Source: Antedon mediterranea (taxonomy: Eukaryota > Echinodermata > Crinoidea > Comatulida > Antedonidae). From it: DNA of 64,000 nt. Within the stretch, counting starts at the first letter, position 1; the number at the start of each line of letters is the position of its first letter. A program made the translations under genes and the position numbers. Shown here piece after piece: positions 1 through 11,165 of the stretch. Where the stretch lies: NCBI RefSeq assembly GCF_964355755.1, contig NC_092672.1, positions 31,244,501-31,308,500 of the forward strand, written 5' to 3'. The notes under the pieces are model-generated. The model did not search any database. It had not been told where the DNA came from and worked only from the letters and a program-made list of their open reading frames with translations.

Positions 1-87
1 AAATTTCATTTTGTTTGTTTCTGTATGAGGTGTATTTTCCCTCGGCTTTCAGTTTTTCTAGGTACTTTCTCTGTCGTTCGGCCATTT
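1..87 (-). CDS. Partial first coding exon of an unrecognised basic protein
   Basis: On the minus strand an acceptor-like CTTTAG is followed two bases later by an ATG (base 85 down to 83). An open frame then runs to the window edge, giving 28 codons that begin MAERQRKYLEKLKAEGKY. The peptide is rich in Lys, Arg, Glu and Gln and looks helical. Short 'AERQRKY..KLK' segments of this kind recur in uncharacterised invertebrate proteins, but I cannot name a family. The gene continues to the left of the window. It lies opposite to PEX14, whose own 5' exons are also missing, so the two genes may interleave. The exon could be spurious because it is short. Confidence 0.4.
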
Positions 88-1558
88 CTAAAGGCAGGAT
101 GCAAATGTGAATGATAATTTAAAATTATTTTTAAATAATAAGCAATTATATATTTTGTTTTTAAAACTACAATGCTTTAGACCTGGTGGTTTAAAATATG
201 CCTAGTAAATAATAATATATAAATAATAATATATAAATAAATTATTATAGCCTTAGGCCTATGCGGTGTTTTCAAATTATAGAATTTGAAATAATTAACA
301 CTAACAATATAAGAAAAAAAAAACTTTAAAATTGTGATTAAATATAAATGTATACTTATTCTTACCTTCTTATCTTCACAAAAGATTGTACCAAATTTGA
401 TAAATCTCACCAGATTTAGTGTTTTTTATTTAATGAGCTCTTATAATGATTTGATTTTTCAAATGATTTAACTGCAAAAAGGTTGTTGCTAGGGATTGTG
501 CCCTCAACAAACCTAATGCTATAATTATTATACTGTAGTGCCTCCAAATAAGGGCCAAATCACACATTGTATTATGAAATTAATGTATATACTAATTCTG
601 GGACTAATTCATAACTAATGATAGATTAATTACTATTTTACTTTACAAAAAAAAGAGTTTTAGTAATGTCACTCGCATTACATTGTCCATTTTTTAACGT
701 CACTCGCATTACATGTCACTCGCATTTCACTTTTCAATGTCTCAACAATTTTGTATTTACGGGGATTTTTTATTTTTATTTGTCAAATTTTAATTGTTCA
801 AAGTAGTATAGCTAAATTATAAAATTTCATTAAAAAAAATTATCATCATGATGGTATAAAAAAAAAAAATCATTTTTTTTGTCACTCGCATTACATACCC
901 TAATATATAACGGAATATACACAGCACTCCTATATGGGATATTCAACATTTGTAGTTATATCATATTTTCCATATATCTTAAGTGTACTACCGTATTACT
1001 TAGACATGTTACTTTATAAATATTGCTTTGTTGGGAAAATAATAATCAGTTAACGTAATTACCTATTTTTCACACCTAAAAAAAAATATATATTCAACAT
1101 TGAATAAACGTAATTTTTTGGCTGCAAAAAGTCATAAATGAATTGAAAAAGTTAAAAACCTAGTTCCCACATATTCAAAGAGTAACATAAACACAAATTT
1201 TGAGCTGACTAATTAATTTGAATTTTTTTGGTCATGTCCATGTTTGCATGGAATTGCCCATATGCTACAGTAATTATGGTTCATTACGCTATTTAAATTT
1301 TGATGAGGTCATCAATATAAAATTATCAAAATTAAATTTTAGTTAAACTATATGAAAATATTTTCAGAAAGTTTAAGTTCGGCCTTTTTTCGTTTTTTTA
1401 AATGTTTTATCCTATTCTCTTTGATCGTTTATTTACAAATAGTTTCTTTGTGAAATCATGTTGCCAAAATGACGACTTGAAATGAAAAATATCTAGGCAT
1501 CATATTAAAATAAGAAAACCTTTAATTTTGATGTGATTTTCCTTATTATTTTGTATAG
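88..1558. other. Gene-free AT-rich stretch with short direct repeats
   Basis: No convincing coding exon was found here. The unit TCACTCGCATTACAT recurs at about 669-683, 701-715 and 880-895, with a related copy at 716-730. The PEX14 N-terminal exon (the PEX5-binding domain) was looked for and not seen. Confidence 0.4.
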
Positions 1559-3837
1559 TATCCTATCGACCCCAAGGATGGCGTGGATATACGGCTCTTG
1601 GCGTGGTTGTTGGCAGCCTTGCCTATTGTATATACAAGTTCTATCAGGTGATATTCATATTTGTGTATTTAGTTATCTTTTAGATCTGTATGTACATCTA
1701 TTATTTTTTTTACATTTCATGCCAGTTTCAAATGTATTTCCATTTTTTATAATTGCAGCCATTTTCAAAACGTGAAATTTTTTTTTAAATACAATAAAAT
1801 TTGTATAAAACCAAACTAAAAGTTGACATTAAAACAGACAAATACTTACTTTGAAATTACAGTAATGATTGTATTGTAATAGTGTAATTAAAACAATTTT
1901 TGTCTATCACTATTCAGTCTTAACCAAATCAATTTGAAAATATAGAATTGATGTAACAACTCTAATTGCTACTTTTTTTTTTCAGAATGTAATTGCACCA
2001 TTTTTAACGAGGAAACGTGAACAGGTTGAAGCCCTTAAGGCAATGCAAGAGGCAGTGAAAGAACTCGGGGACAGTGTAGCAGAAACAGGTAAAGGTTTTA
2101 AGATTCACCATGATGCGATATTTCTTTTCATACATAAGTTGGAGACCCTTCATGAAACGTCACAAAATAAACATGAATATTCATTAGTCATATCCATAAG
2201 GTGTGACGTATGAATTGAGCTTACTACAATTCCCTAATGCAACTCTTTCCATCGAATCGTCTGTGTAGTCGAGTAGATTAGACTATGTACTTTACATTTC
2301 TATGTATGGGATTTGAATCCTATGGGCAACTTCTTTTACCTATAATGAGAGAGATTATTTAGAGGGTTAGGTTTAGATTAGTTATATTTAGGAAGTAGTT
2401 TTCACATAAGGGGTCCCCAACTAATGTACAAAAAATAAATTCACCAGTAAAGTATCCAGTATGTCTGACAACGTAACAACAAAAGAAACTGGGTGTAGCA
2501 TCAAATTTCTTTATACCTCTTTTTTATGAATGGATGCAGATTTCTTAATTTAAAAAAAATGTATAATACTGTAGTTTAGGGGACTAACATGTCAGTTAAA
2601 TTCCAGGGCAACACACATGCACAGTACAAACACAGGACATCTCGGAATAAAAAAACAGGTCTCGTCTGTGTGTTTTTCTTGGGAGATTTTCCCGAAAATT
2701 GTCTTCACACTATGCAAACCTGGCTACAAAAAAAAAAAAAACCTGGTTACAAGTTGTTACATTTTGCAGATGTGAAAAAAGTTTATTTACATTTTTCTGA
2801 AGATAGTTAAAGTTTATTTAACTTCCTTTCCCATAGTGAATGAGGTTCAGAAAATGGTCGACAGCATGAAAGTAAGTCTGAATAAGCAAGATCAAAAGCT
2901 AGACCAGCTAACATTGGATGTTGCCAGGAATAAAACAATGGAAACCACCGTGAAAAGTATTGACATCGGTGATATCAAAAGTGAACTTGTTTCGCTCAAA
3001 GGACTTGTGTTAAGCAGGTACAAGATATGACATAATCTGGGGAGTAGTGTAATACCTTGACACCTGAAACATGTTATAGGTTGACTTTTAGTGTCGTAGT
3101 AGAAGTTTCATGCATCACATTACTGTGAAACTGGACACATTACTGTGACACTTAAAACATGTTCTAGGTTGACTCATAGTGTTATTATAGATGTTCCATG
3201 TGTCACATTACTGTGACACTTGCAACATCTTCTAGGTTGACTCCTAGTGTCATGGTAGAGGTTTCATGTGTTGCATTACTGTGACACTTGCAACATGTTC
3301 TGGGTTGACTCCTAGTGTCGTGATACAGGAGAACTTACTGCAGTATTTTATTTTTAATGAATCCTCTTGATTGCCCATCCATGCCCACAATTCCTCTTCC
3401 TGAATTTTACATAATTCCTAAAACCTAATCATCTGATGTATTTTTACCCACAATTCCTCCTTATTTTTGTCTGCTTTAGAAACCAATTTCCTCGTACACC
3501 GAAACCAAGCCCAATCCCAGCATGGCAGATGGCGTCCAGTAAACCGAATGGCGATACAACATCGACAACCGAAACTCCGCCTGCAAACCACGTAGAACAG
3601 AGCGTTGATAGTGAACAAACTAGCGAGGCAGTATTATCAGAAACCGCTACTGATGGCCAAGGCAAAATTGCAAGGTCTTTAAGCGGTTCTTTCGAGGGGT
3701 CACTCAGTCCAAGTAAAATTGTACAGGGTACATATGAGAACGGTGGAATGCCGATTAATAATCACTTGGTCAACGGAGATAATTTCTCCGAAAATCACCA
3801 TGACGATTCAAATAAAAGCGATGATTCTGTTGATTAG
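1559..3837 (+). CDS. PEX14: Peroxin-14, peroxisomal import docking protein (3' part)
   Basis: PEX14 is the docking component of the peroxisomal matrix import machinery; it binds PEX5 and PEX13 at the peroxisomal membrane. Exons are 1559-1647, 1986-2088, 2837-3017 and 3480-3837 (stop TAG at 3835), with matching phases. The first exon encodes a WRGYTALG segment followed by a hydrophobic membrane stretch (GVVVGSLAYCIY). The next two encode a predicted coiled coil (TRKREQVEALKAMQEAV, then a long Gln/Lys/Leu-rich helix ending KSELVSLKGL). The last begins RNQFPRTPKPSPIPAWQ, the conserved PEX14 'R-QFP-SP--PIP-WQ' block, followed by an acidic Ser-rich tail. The N-terminal PEX5-binding domain is not in the window. 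Identification rests on the membrane segment, coiled coil and FP..P.IPAWQ block in the family order. Confidence 0.88.
2131..2429. mobile_element. MITE-like element with inverted termini in a PEX14 intron
   Basis: The left end TACATAAGTTGGAGACCC is mirrored by GGGTCCCCAACTAATGTA at the right end, giving imperfect terminal inverted repeats of about 25 bp. The interior (about 2265-2335) contains a good tRNA A-box (TAGTCGAGTAG) and a weak B-box (GATTTGAATCC), so a tRNA-derived sequence may be embedded. No ORF is seen. Confidence 0.55.
3059..3330. repeat. 68-bp tandem repeat, about 4 copies
   Basis: Units beginning GACACTTGCAACATGTTC recur at 3059, 3147, 3215 and 3283. The last three are exactly 68 bp apart, and the first interval carries 20 extra bases. 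The array lies in the last PEX14 intron. Confidence 0.8.
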
Positions 3838-4722
3838 ATTAACATAAATAATATTTTTAATTATAACAAAATTTAATTGTACTTTTTAAATGATTATTGG
3901 TCCTTTATTGTTGTGATTAACTATGTCACCAAAGACTACTAGAAAACGTAACAAAAATGATAAAGAATATTTATTTTAAAATAATTTTAGACTTTTTAAA
4001 TACTGTGAATTCTGAAAATCACTGGACAACCAAGAAAAACATAAATTTAATATGTCTAAATATGGTGTAATAATCATGTTTTTAAATACAGTAATAATTC
4101 AAGTATTTTATGTTTATATGTTTGTTTTTTCAAGGGCCCTTTCCTTCACTCACTAAAGATGGTCGATCGAATAAATAAATATATTAAACAGATTATTTTT
4201 GTTGAAATTCGAGTGACTGGTGCTTTTAAAATTAAAATGTGTAATTCAATAAAAAATAAAATGTATAAGAATTTGTTGTATACTTGTGTTTGTGTTCTCT
4301 GACCCAAGAAAACATTTACAAAAAAACAGAAAATTTCATAAATTCTTTATTTAATTATCAACAATAATATACAGGTATTATATTTACAATTTTGTTGTAG
4401 TCACAATATTTATATAAAACTAGATTATACCTTTCATTTTTTAGGACGCGCCACATGAGCATGCAGTATAAAGTGCACACACTTTTAAAAAAAGGGCATT
4501 ACATGTATAGAATGACTGTTAGACTCGATAGCTGCTGAATCATGTGGCACAATGTGAAAAAGAATTGCCTGTTTTGAAAATAATATGATAAAAATGCATA
4601 CAAATTATATATCATTTAGATACTGTATTACAAACATACAAATTAGACTGTACATCATTCAAACACTATACCAACCGAGTTTCATATTTGTTTATATACA
4701 CTTTACACACATTTTGTCAGTA

Positions 4723-7700
4723 CTATGTTGCAATGCTCATGTCAGGCCCATAAGACGGCGTCCAATAGTAGTGCCGTCGAATTCCATGGTTCAACTCGGA
4801 TAAGTATGTCTGTCCGTCCACTACGTAAGCTTGTACATCAGTATTCTCCTCTTCTAGTCTCTGTGACTCAATCAGTTCACTAAATGCCTTTTTAAAAATC
4901 AAAACAAAACAAATTGTTTAGTAGGAACGTGTTCAGACAATGAGAACAGGTAAATGTATATATATAATGCAGGGCCTACAATCATTTCCATGGCATCAAC
5001 TGCTGAACATCCCATCGGAAGGACAAGGGAACAGGAGTAAATGATGTCTCAAAGGACAAAAAACAAAATGGTAACATTTACAGTGCTTTTAACACAGCAA
5101 AATAAATCTATTCATTATAGTAGGCTAGACAGCGATTTGACTTAATTTTTGTAAAACAAACACTTTACATTTTGGCACACATGGCTTGTCATAACTATAC
5201 TTAAGCACCAATTTAATTTTGGGACAAACCGAATTCCTGCTGGTGGCAGGCAGGTAATGTAAAACAAAAATAGAGAGAACCCTTGGAATGCTTACGACGC
5301 AGGCAGGTTCCTCCAGTTTGTTCCCCCAGATGAACACACTCTCTAGACTTGGGTTGGAATGCATGCTCTTTGCAATAGCCACCAGCCCTGCGCCTTGGAT
5401 GTTGTTGCTTGTTATAACAAGGCTGTAAAAATAAAAAATGACATTATATAAAACCTGTTCTACACTAGCAAGACACATGAATCAGCCCATTGTGTGATAC
5501 ATGGCAAACCTCTTTTCCATTGAAATAAAATATTTTTACGTTTTTAAAGTTCGGTTAAGTTGCGTGAGGGCTTCGCTGATATACACAGCACCATCATCTT
5601 CAATCCTATTGAACCCAAGGTCAAGCACCTCAAGCGGTGTATTACGCTTCAGTAGTTTTGAAATTGCGAGGGCACCATCTCTTGTGATACGATTGCTGTC
5701 AAAGAAGAAACAATTATGTACGTATTACATTAGAACCAGCTTATTTTTATATACAGCTTTAAGACTTTTCCATTGAAAAAGCACTTTTTGCGTGTTCTGT
5801 ATATATATCAGATCCTGATCTTTTACATTCATCCACACACTTTTCAGAGTGTACTCGTATACATATGTTTCTCATTTTTTTTGCAGTACAAAAAAAAATA
5901 TGAATATGCATAAAAACCAAAACAAACATATTCATAGAAAAAACAAGTTTTATAAAGTTCAATGTACTGCACCGAGTTTTGAAAAACGAAGGTGTTTTGA
6001 ACTCCAGAGTTTTTTTAATTGTTATAGTCATATTAAACAAAATGCCAGGGTTGACCCCTGGTGTGTGCAAACTCTGAGGTGTACTGCATATGAAGAAAAA
6101 ATTTAGCAGATTCAACTGAAGTCTTACCAACTAAGATCCAGATATTTTAAGCCAATGTTAAGCACAAGAGCATCGACCAGACGCTCTGCTCCAAAATCTT
6201 TAATATCGCACTTTTGTAAATGAAGTTCACATAGATCACTGTTCACTTTTAGCATCAAAGCGTAATGAACTGTTGTTTCTTCTTGCTGACTGAACAATAG
6301 AGGGCGGTTCATGTTTAGCTTCTTCAACGTGCAGTTTCGATTCAGAACGGTTGCCATAGCTATCATACTTTTTGTGCCCTTTAAAGAAATCAATAATTGA
6401 GATTATCAAGTGTTTGTAATATAATTGATGAAATAAGAAATTGACCTCTGATACTGAGGATGGCAGAGATCAGGACTGAATAGAGGTCAAATTCACTTTG
6501 GCTCCCTATTTTCTAAACTAAATGAGTACTCTTCTACAATTGGCAACAATATTGACATTCTACAAACATGTAACGGCTATGATAGCTCACTGGCTAAACC
6601 CACGGGCCTCGGGGCTTATGGGGGCCCCTGAGCAGTGCCCAGAGGAAAAACAGGTATCAAAATATGTCAAAAAAGGCAAAAAAACGCCAGAGGCCTCCAG
6701 CATTGGAGGGCCTCTTAGGGTTCCTAAACGAGGGCCTCTTAGGGTTCCTAAACGAGGGCCTCTTAGGGTTCCTAAACCAGACGCCTCTGCATTACACCAC
6801 TGCACATCACCTGCAGAAATCCGAAATTGCAAAACGATTGGCATGAGATTTTGACTTCACAAATGTTAACTATTTCTCTCACCTGGTCAGTGTCTCCCAG
6901 GTCAAGATCTTCCAATGCCGTGTTCACCTGAAGGGCCTCAGCAAAACCCATTCCTCCCTTGTTTCCGATCTTGTTCCCATTTAACCGGAATGAGATGAGT
7001 GTTGCATTCACCTTGATAAAAACGGAAACTGTTCATTAAAATTAATATGGTGATATAACCTCTACATCCTTTCAAAAACTGGAAAATTCCTGTTAATATC
7101 CAACGATTATTAATGATTTGTACCTGGATTCCGGCACACAGGTATGCAGCACCATCAGGGCCAATGTCATTACACATAATGTTCAAATGTTTCAGACCAC
7201 ATGTATCCTGTGAAAAGAAAAAAGCTGTTTTGTTCTTTTTAACCAAAATAATTACTTTGCTTAAAAGAAAAACAAATTCTACTAATTTTTATATACACAA
7301 AAAGACCAGGCTTTACAATTTGCCTAAAATGAGAATAAAAAAAAAAGCTCTTGACAAAAAAATGATGTGCCCAAATAGGGTAGTGACATGCACAAATATG
7401 CTAATGATATGACATCGTCATGTCCATATAAGAGCACATCACATTTTTTTTCTACATAAAATTTGATGTGTTGACAGAGCTTTAGTTTACTCATAACTAG
7501 TGGGTCTGGTGTGACATTTCGCAAACAATGTATGGGTAGCTGGGCTTAATCGTAAGAACTGTACTTTAAGCAACAAAAAAAAAAAACAAGTTTGTGGAAT
7601 GCTGGTCTAGTGGGTTCCATACTTTGCTTCTAAGTAACATTAATTTAATTTTTGTATATAAAAAGGCAATTTCCAAGGATAACCATAAGTTCACTGTACT

Positions 7701-10208
7701 TCTCAAAGTATCAGATATCTAAAACTTTCAACCAATCAGAAGCTCAGGATGAGTAAGTGAAATGCACTATTTAAGATGAAGTTGACTGAATGACTTTAGG
7801 ACAGTCAATTCTCATTCTCAATACCATTGTGAATGCCAAGTTAATATTAGTATAATATAAGAATAAGAATAAGATATCAGCTATATGGACTTTTAGGTAC
7901 AAGCTAACCCACCACTTTCAATGCTTAAACATTATTCCAAATTTAAGAGAGAGCACACGGCAGCATCCGATTGACTTCTCTGTCTTACCTTAATCAGATT
8001 TCCAATATGTTTAGCACCCTCATCGGAGATATTATTATATCTGAGGTCAAGTGAGGTCACATACGTACTGTTCACTAATGACTTGTAAAGAATCAATGCG
8101 TCCTCATCCTGAAGTCTTGTATCTGTCAAGAGGTGATTGTTGCCTGGCAACTTGATCGCCATATTGTCTTGTGGATCTCTAGATCAACCAATGAAATGTG
8201 TTTAAACTTTTTGTGATATTTCAATGATTGATTTATTGAATGAATACATGATTGATTGATTGATTGACTAATTGAATGATTGACTAATTGATTTAATGAA
8301 TAATTAATTAATTAACTGATAGATTAATTGATTGATTAACTGATTGATTGATTAACTGATTGATTGATTGATTGATGAATTGATTAACTGATTGATTGAT
8401 AAGAGTGATTGATTGACTGATAGATTGATTAACTGATGGAGTAACTAATTGATTTATTAATTAATTGATTGATTGACTGATAATAGCTTGACTGACTGAT
8501 AGATTGACTGATTGATTAACTAATTGATTTATTAATTGATTGACTGATAGGTTGATAGATTGATTCATTGACTTATTGACTGATTGATTAATATATATTG
8601 ATATTTATTAATAACATATGCATATATGACATAAATGAAAACAAAAAATTAAACATAAGAATATATGGGTAGTTAAGTAACTTATTACTTATTAAAGTAA
8701 GTAAAATCTAAGGAAAGAATCAACATTAAGTATTTCCTAATAAAAGATATAAAGCATTATTAATTTGTTCATTCGTTTTTTTACACATAGAACAGAAAAC
8801 AAATTAAAGTATTTAAGATTGACATAACACAACACATAATAAATACATTATCTTGAGAGAAAAGGACCAGTTGCATAATGCAAAGGCATGAAGCTCCTGG
8901 TTTAGGGACGCTAACTGGCCCTCAACGCTGGAGGCCTCAGCCTTTTTGACATATTTTAATGCCTGTTTTTTCCTCTGGGCACTGCTCAGAGGCCCCCATA
9001 AGCTCTGGGGCTCGTGGGTTTAGCCAGTGAGCGCTCATAGCCGTTACACCACTGCAAGGATTTTCTCTATCCAGATTTCCCTCAAAACTTAGTAAGTTAA
9101 GAATTAGTTAGAAAGGTATTTGTTGTTTCAAAAGAATAATTGAGAAGGTTTATCATGCAATATAATAGCACTATCCAATTTTTAATATATGGCTAAAATG
9201 CTAAGCAAACTAAAGTATGGTTTAAAATTATAAAGTTAAATTTAATTATAAAAAGTCAGCAATTCATTAAATAAGAATGGCATGGAGGGAATATTGAAAT
9301 ACATATTCATGAATATGAAATTATGTTGGATATGAAACACTGCACATGCTAGGAAATCATGCATATTCATGAATATGACTTGCATAATATAATATTCATG
9401 ATTGGATCATGCATAATTCATGGTATTTACTTACTCATTGTTTTTAGCTCTTCTGAAAATTTAAACAGTTACATTTTAATATTTATATAATTATATAGTA
9501 CTAAAAAAAGCAATGAAATGAAATATTGAGAGTGCTTACATTGTGAGGGTGGAACATGACCCTTGAAACCCTTATGTAACACGATCTACCTACATGCAGT
9601 CTGCTATTTTTCCATCTACAGAGCAGTGTGAGATAGCAGTTTAAGCAGCCCAGAAATTAAAATTTCAATTACAAAAATGAGACCTTAATACACTTGTCAA
9701 TTGTATGACCCACTATATGACCCCGGGAGAGGTGCGCCATTTGTCCGATGTGGGTCATACCTTGTGAATACAATGACCTACCCCTGCATAAAAAAAGTGA
9801 CTATACCTTTAGGTGACCATGACGCACCCATTTTGACGCATTGTGTTCATGATATGGTGGGTGGTAAAGTGATGGACATTGACACACCATTGTTCATTGA
9901 TGTGACGTACCATTTGAGTTTTTTTACACCCCTGCATACAGTATATAATTATTTTTAAAAGACGCATCCATAACGCACATCTCCCGGGGGGTCGTATAGT
10001 GGGTTATACAATTGACAAGTGCATAAGAAACACCAATAAACGTTTCACTTAAAATCTACATTAATCCCCAAAAAAAGTCCAACTATACTTACATAATTTG
10101 TTCTTGCCGTTCCATGTCCAGGACTTTCATGATAAATTTATTTGGTTTTAAATCAAGTTCTTTACAAGTCTCAACATAACGGTTCTGTACTCCACTTGGA
10201 TCTGACAT
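4723..10208 (-). CDS. LRRC34: Leucine-rich repeat-containing protein 34
   Basis: Eight coding exons on the minus strand: 10093-10208 (ATG at 10208), 7989-8178, 7124-7207, 6883-7011, 6128-6378, 5540-5695, 5296-5422 and 4723-4887 (TAG). They total 1218 nt, or 405 residues, with every junction in phase. The protein is a run of ribonuclease-inhibitor-type leucine-rich repeats, for example SLDLRYNNISDEGAKHIG, FRLNGNKIGNKGG, LDLGFNRIEDDGA and ITSNNIQGAGLVAIAK. The C-terminus (IWGNKLEEPACVAFSELI, then YVVDG and HYYWTPSYG) matches the LRRC34-specific tail as I remember it. LRRC34 is associated with nucleolar and germ or ciliated cells; its precise role here is not shown. The ATG follows an acceptor-like TTTTTTTGTAG, so a 5' UTR exon probably lies upstream. 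It converges on PEX14. Confidence 0.88.
6568..6803 (+). mobile_element. hAT-like MITE, copy 1 (LRRC34 intron 4)
   Basis: The interior shares long blocks with the inverse of 8868-9054 (TAACGGCTATGA, CTCACTGGCTAAACCCACG, GAGCAGTGCCCAGAGGAAAA). The right end reads TTACACCACTGCA, matching a CAGTGGTGTAA terminus. Inside, a 24-bp block (GAGGGCCTCTTAGGGTTCCT plus AAAC) is repeated three times at about 6705-6778. Confidence 0.6.
7343..7484. mobile_element. Palindromic MITE family A, copy 1
   Basis: AAAGCTCT starts and ACAGAGCTTTA ends the element. The interior carries the family core (GATGTGCCCAAATA, GACATCGTCATGTCCATATA, GCACATCACATTTTTT). This copy lies in a LRRC34 intron. Confidence 0.7.
8220..8600. 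repeat. ATTG/GATT tetranucleotide microsatellite
   Basis: About 370 bp made almost entirely of ATTGATTG/AACTGATTG variants in LRRC34 intron 1. Point changes are spread evenly, which suggests an old array. Confidence 0.85.
8868..9054 (-). mobile_element. hAT-like MITE, copy 2 (LRRC34 intron 1)
   Basis: Inverted and shorter relative of 6568-6803. It runs from CAGTTGCATAATGC to CCGTTACACCACTG, so both ends resemble CAGTKGYRTAA. No clean target duplication is visible. Confidence 0.6.
9691..10021. mobile_element. 331-bp MITE with about 45-bp inverted termini
   Basis: CACTTGTCAATTGTATGACC...CCCGGGAGAGGTGCG at the left is mirrored by CGCACATCTCCCGGG...TATACAATTGACAAGTG at the right. The short open frame inside is part of the element, not a gene. 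Related interior sequence occurs inverted at about 59455-59575. Confidence 0.75.
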
Positions 10209-11165
10209 TCTACAAAAAAACTTGATTTAGCCTAAATTAAATTGGTATATTGTTAAATGTACTGTATAATACAAACTCATTCATTCAATAAAGATGCTAA
10301 CAGTGACGTGTCATTATTTTTTTGGATTTGTTTTTTTTATTACCTTCATTAATTATCATCTATCATAGTTGAAATGTTTCTAGGCCTCTTAATAGTCAGT
10401 CTCCCTCCCACACCGTCTCGAAGAAGACGATATACTACTGTATATTTATAACACACCTGATTGTATTGCAATTTGATTGGCCAATCGCGTCAAGAGTGTC
10501 ATTTGGAATTGAGAGAATTTTGTTATTTCATTCGATGAAAAATTGACTGCTCTATTTTCTTCAACTCGCCTTCACTTCTTCACTTCACAGCAGTCAATTT
10601 TTCAACTCATCATGAAATATTCTCACCATCCAACTCATAAATATTCATTAGGCCTAGTTGTATACTATTATAGTATACTATAGTATTAGGCTTAGGCTAG
10701 GCCTACTTAATCTTGACACGGATAACAAACCGAGCCGCCGATTCTGTACTCCAATGCTAGTAGGCTTTATCATGTAGGTCTAGCCTAGCCTAAGCCTAGG
10801 CCTAGTAGTAGTACACACGGTACGTGTGAAAATGATTCAGACTCAGACAGAGAGTGGGAAGTCTTGTCTATCTAGGCTTACTTGTTAAACTATTCTATCT
10901 ATCCTATTTATCCCTTAACTACCGATAGACCTTGTTGGTATTATAAGTTTTAACGAAACAACACCTTCAAACCAAATTTTAAAAGAATAATTTCAACTCC
11001 GAAAAAGAAGAAACTGGCTTCGTTGGTTGCCAATGTGAACGACCTATGACCTGATGTGTACTGAACCATAACGAATAATTATAATTCATTTATATTGATC
11101 TCTCACAACAAACATAAGTGGATCGTTTTTCGTTCCAATTTTTCTTAGAACCATTTTTTGAAATA
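10209..11165. promoter_or_regulatory. Divergent intergenic promoter region, LRRC34 / folate-receptor-like gene
   Basis: This 957-bp interval lies between two divergent start codons. It holds a cluster of TAGGCCTA-type palindromes (about 10650-10805). No TATA box can be assigned with confidence. The promoter role is inferred from gene orientation. Confidence 0.4.

Noticed and set aside
3418-3665. Minus-strand frames opposite the last PEX14 exon
   Set aside because: They are shadows of the PEX14 coding exon.
9701-9958. Plus-strand frame of 85 codons
   Set aside because: It lies within a MITE between its inverted repeats.
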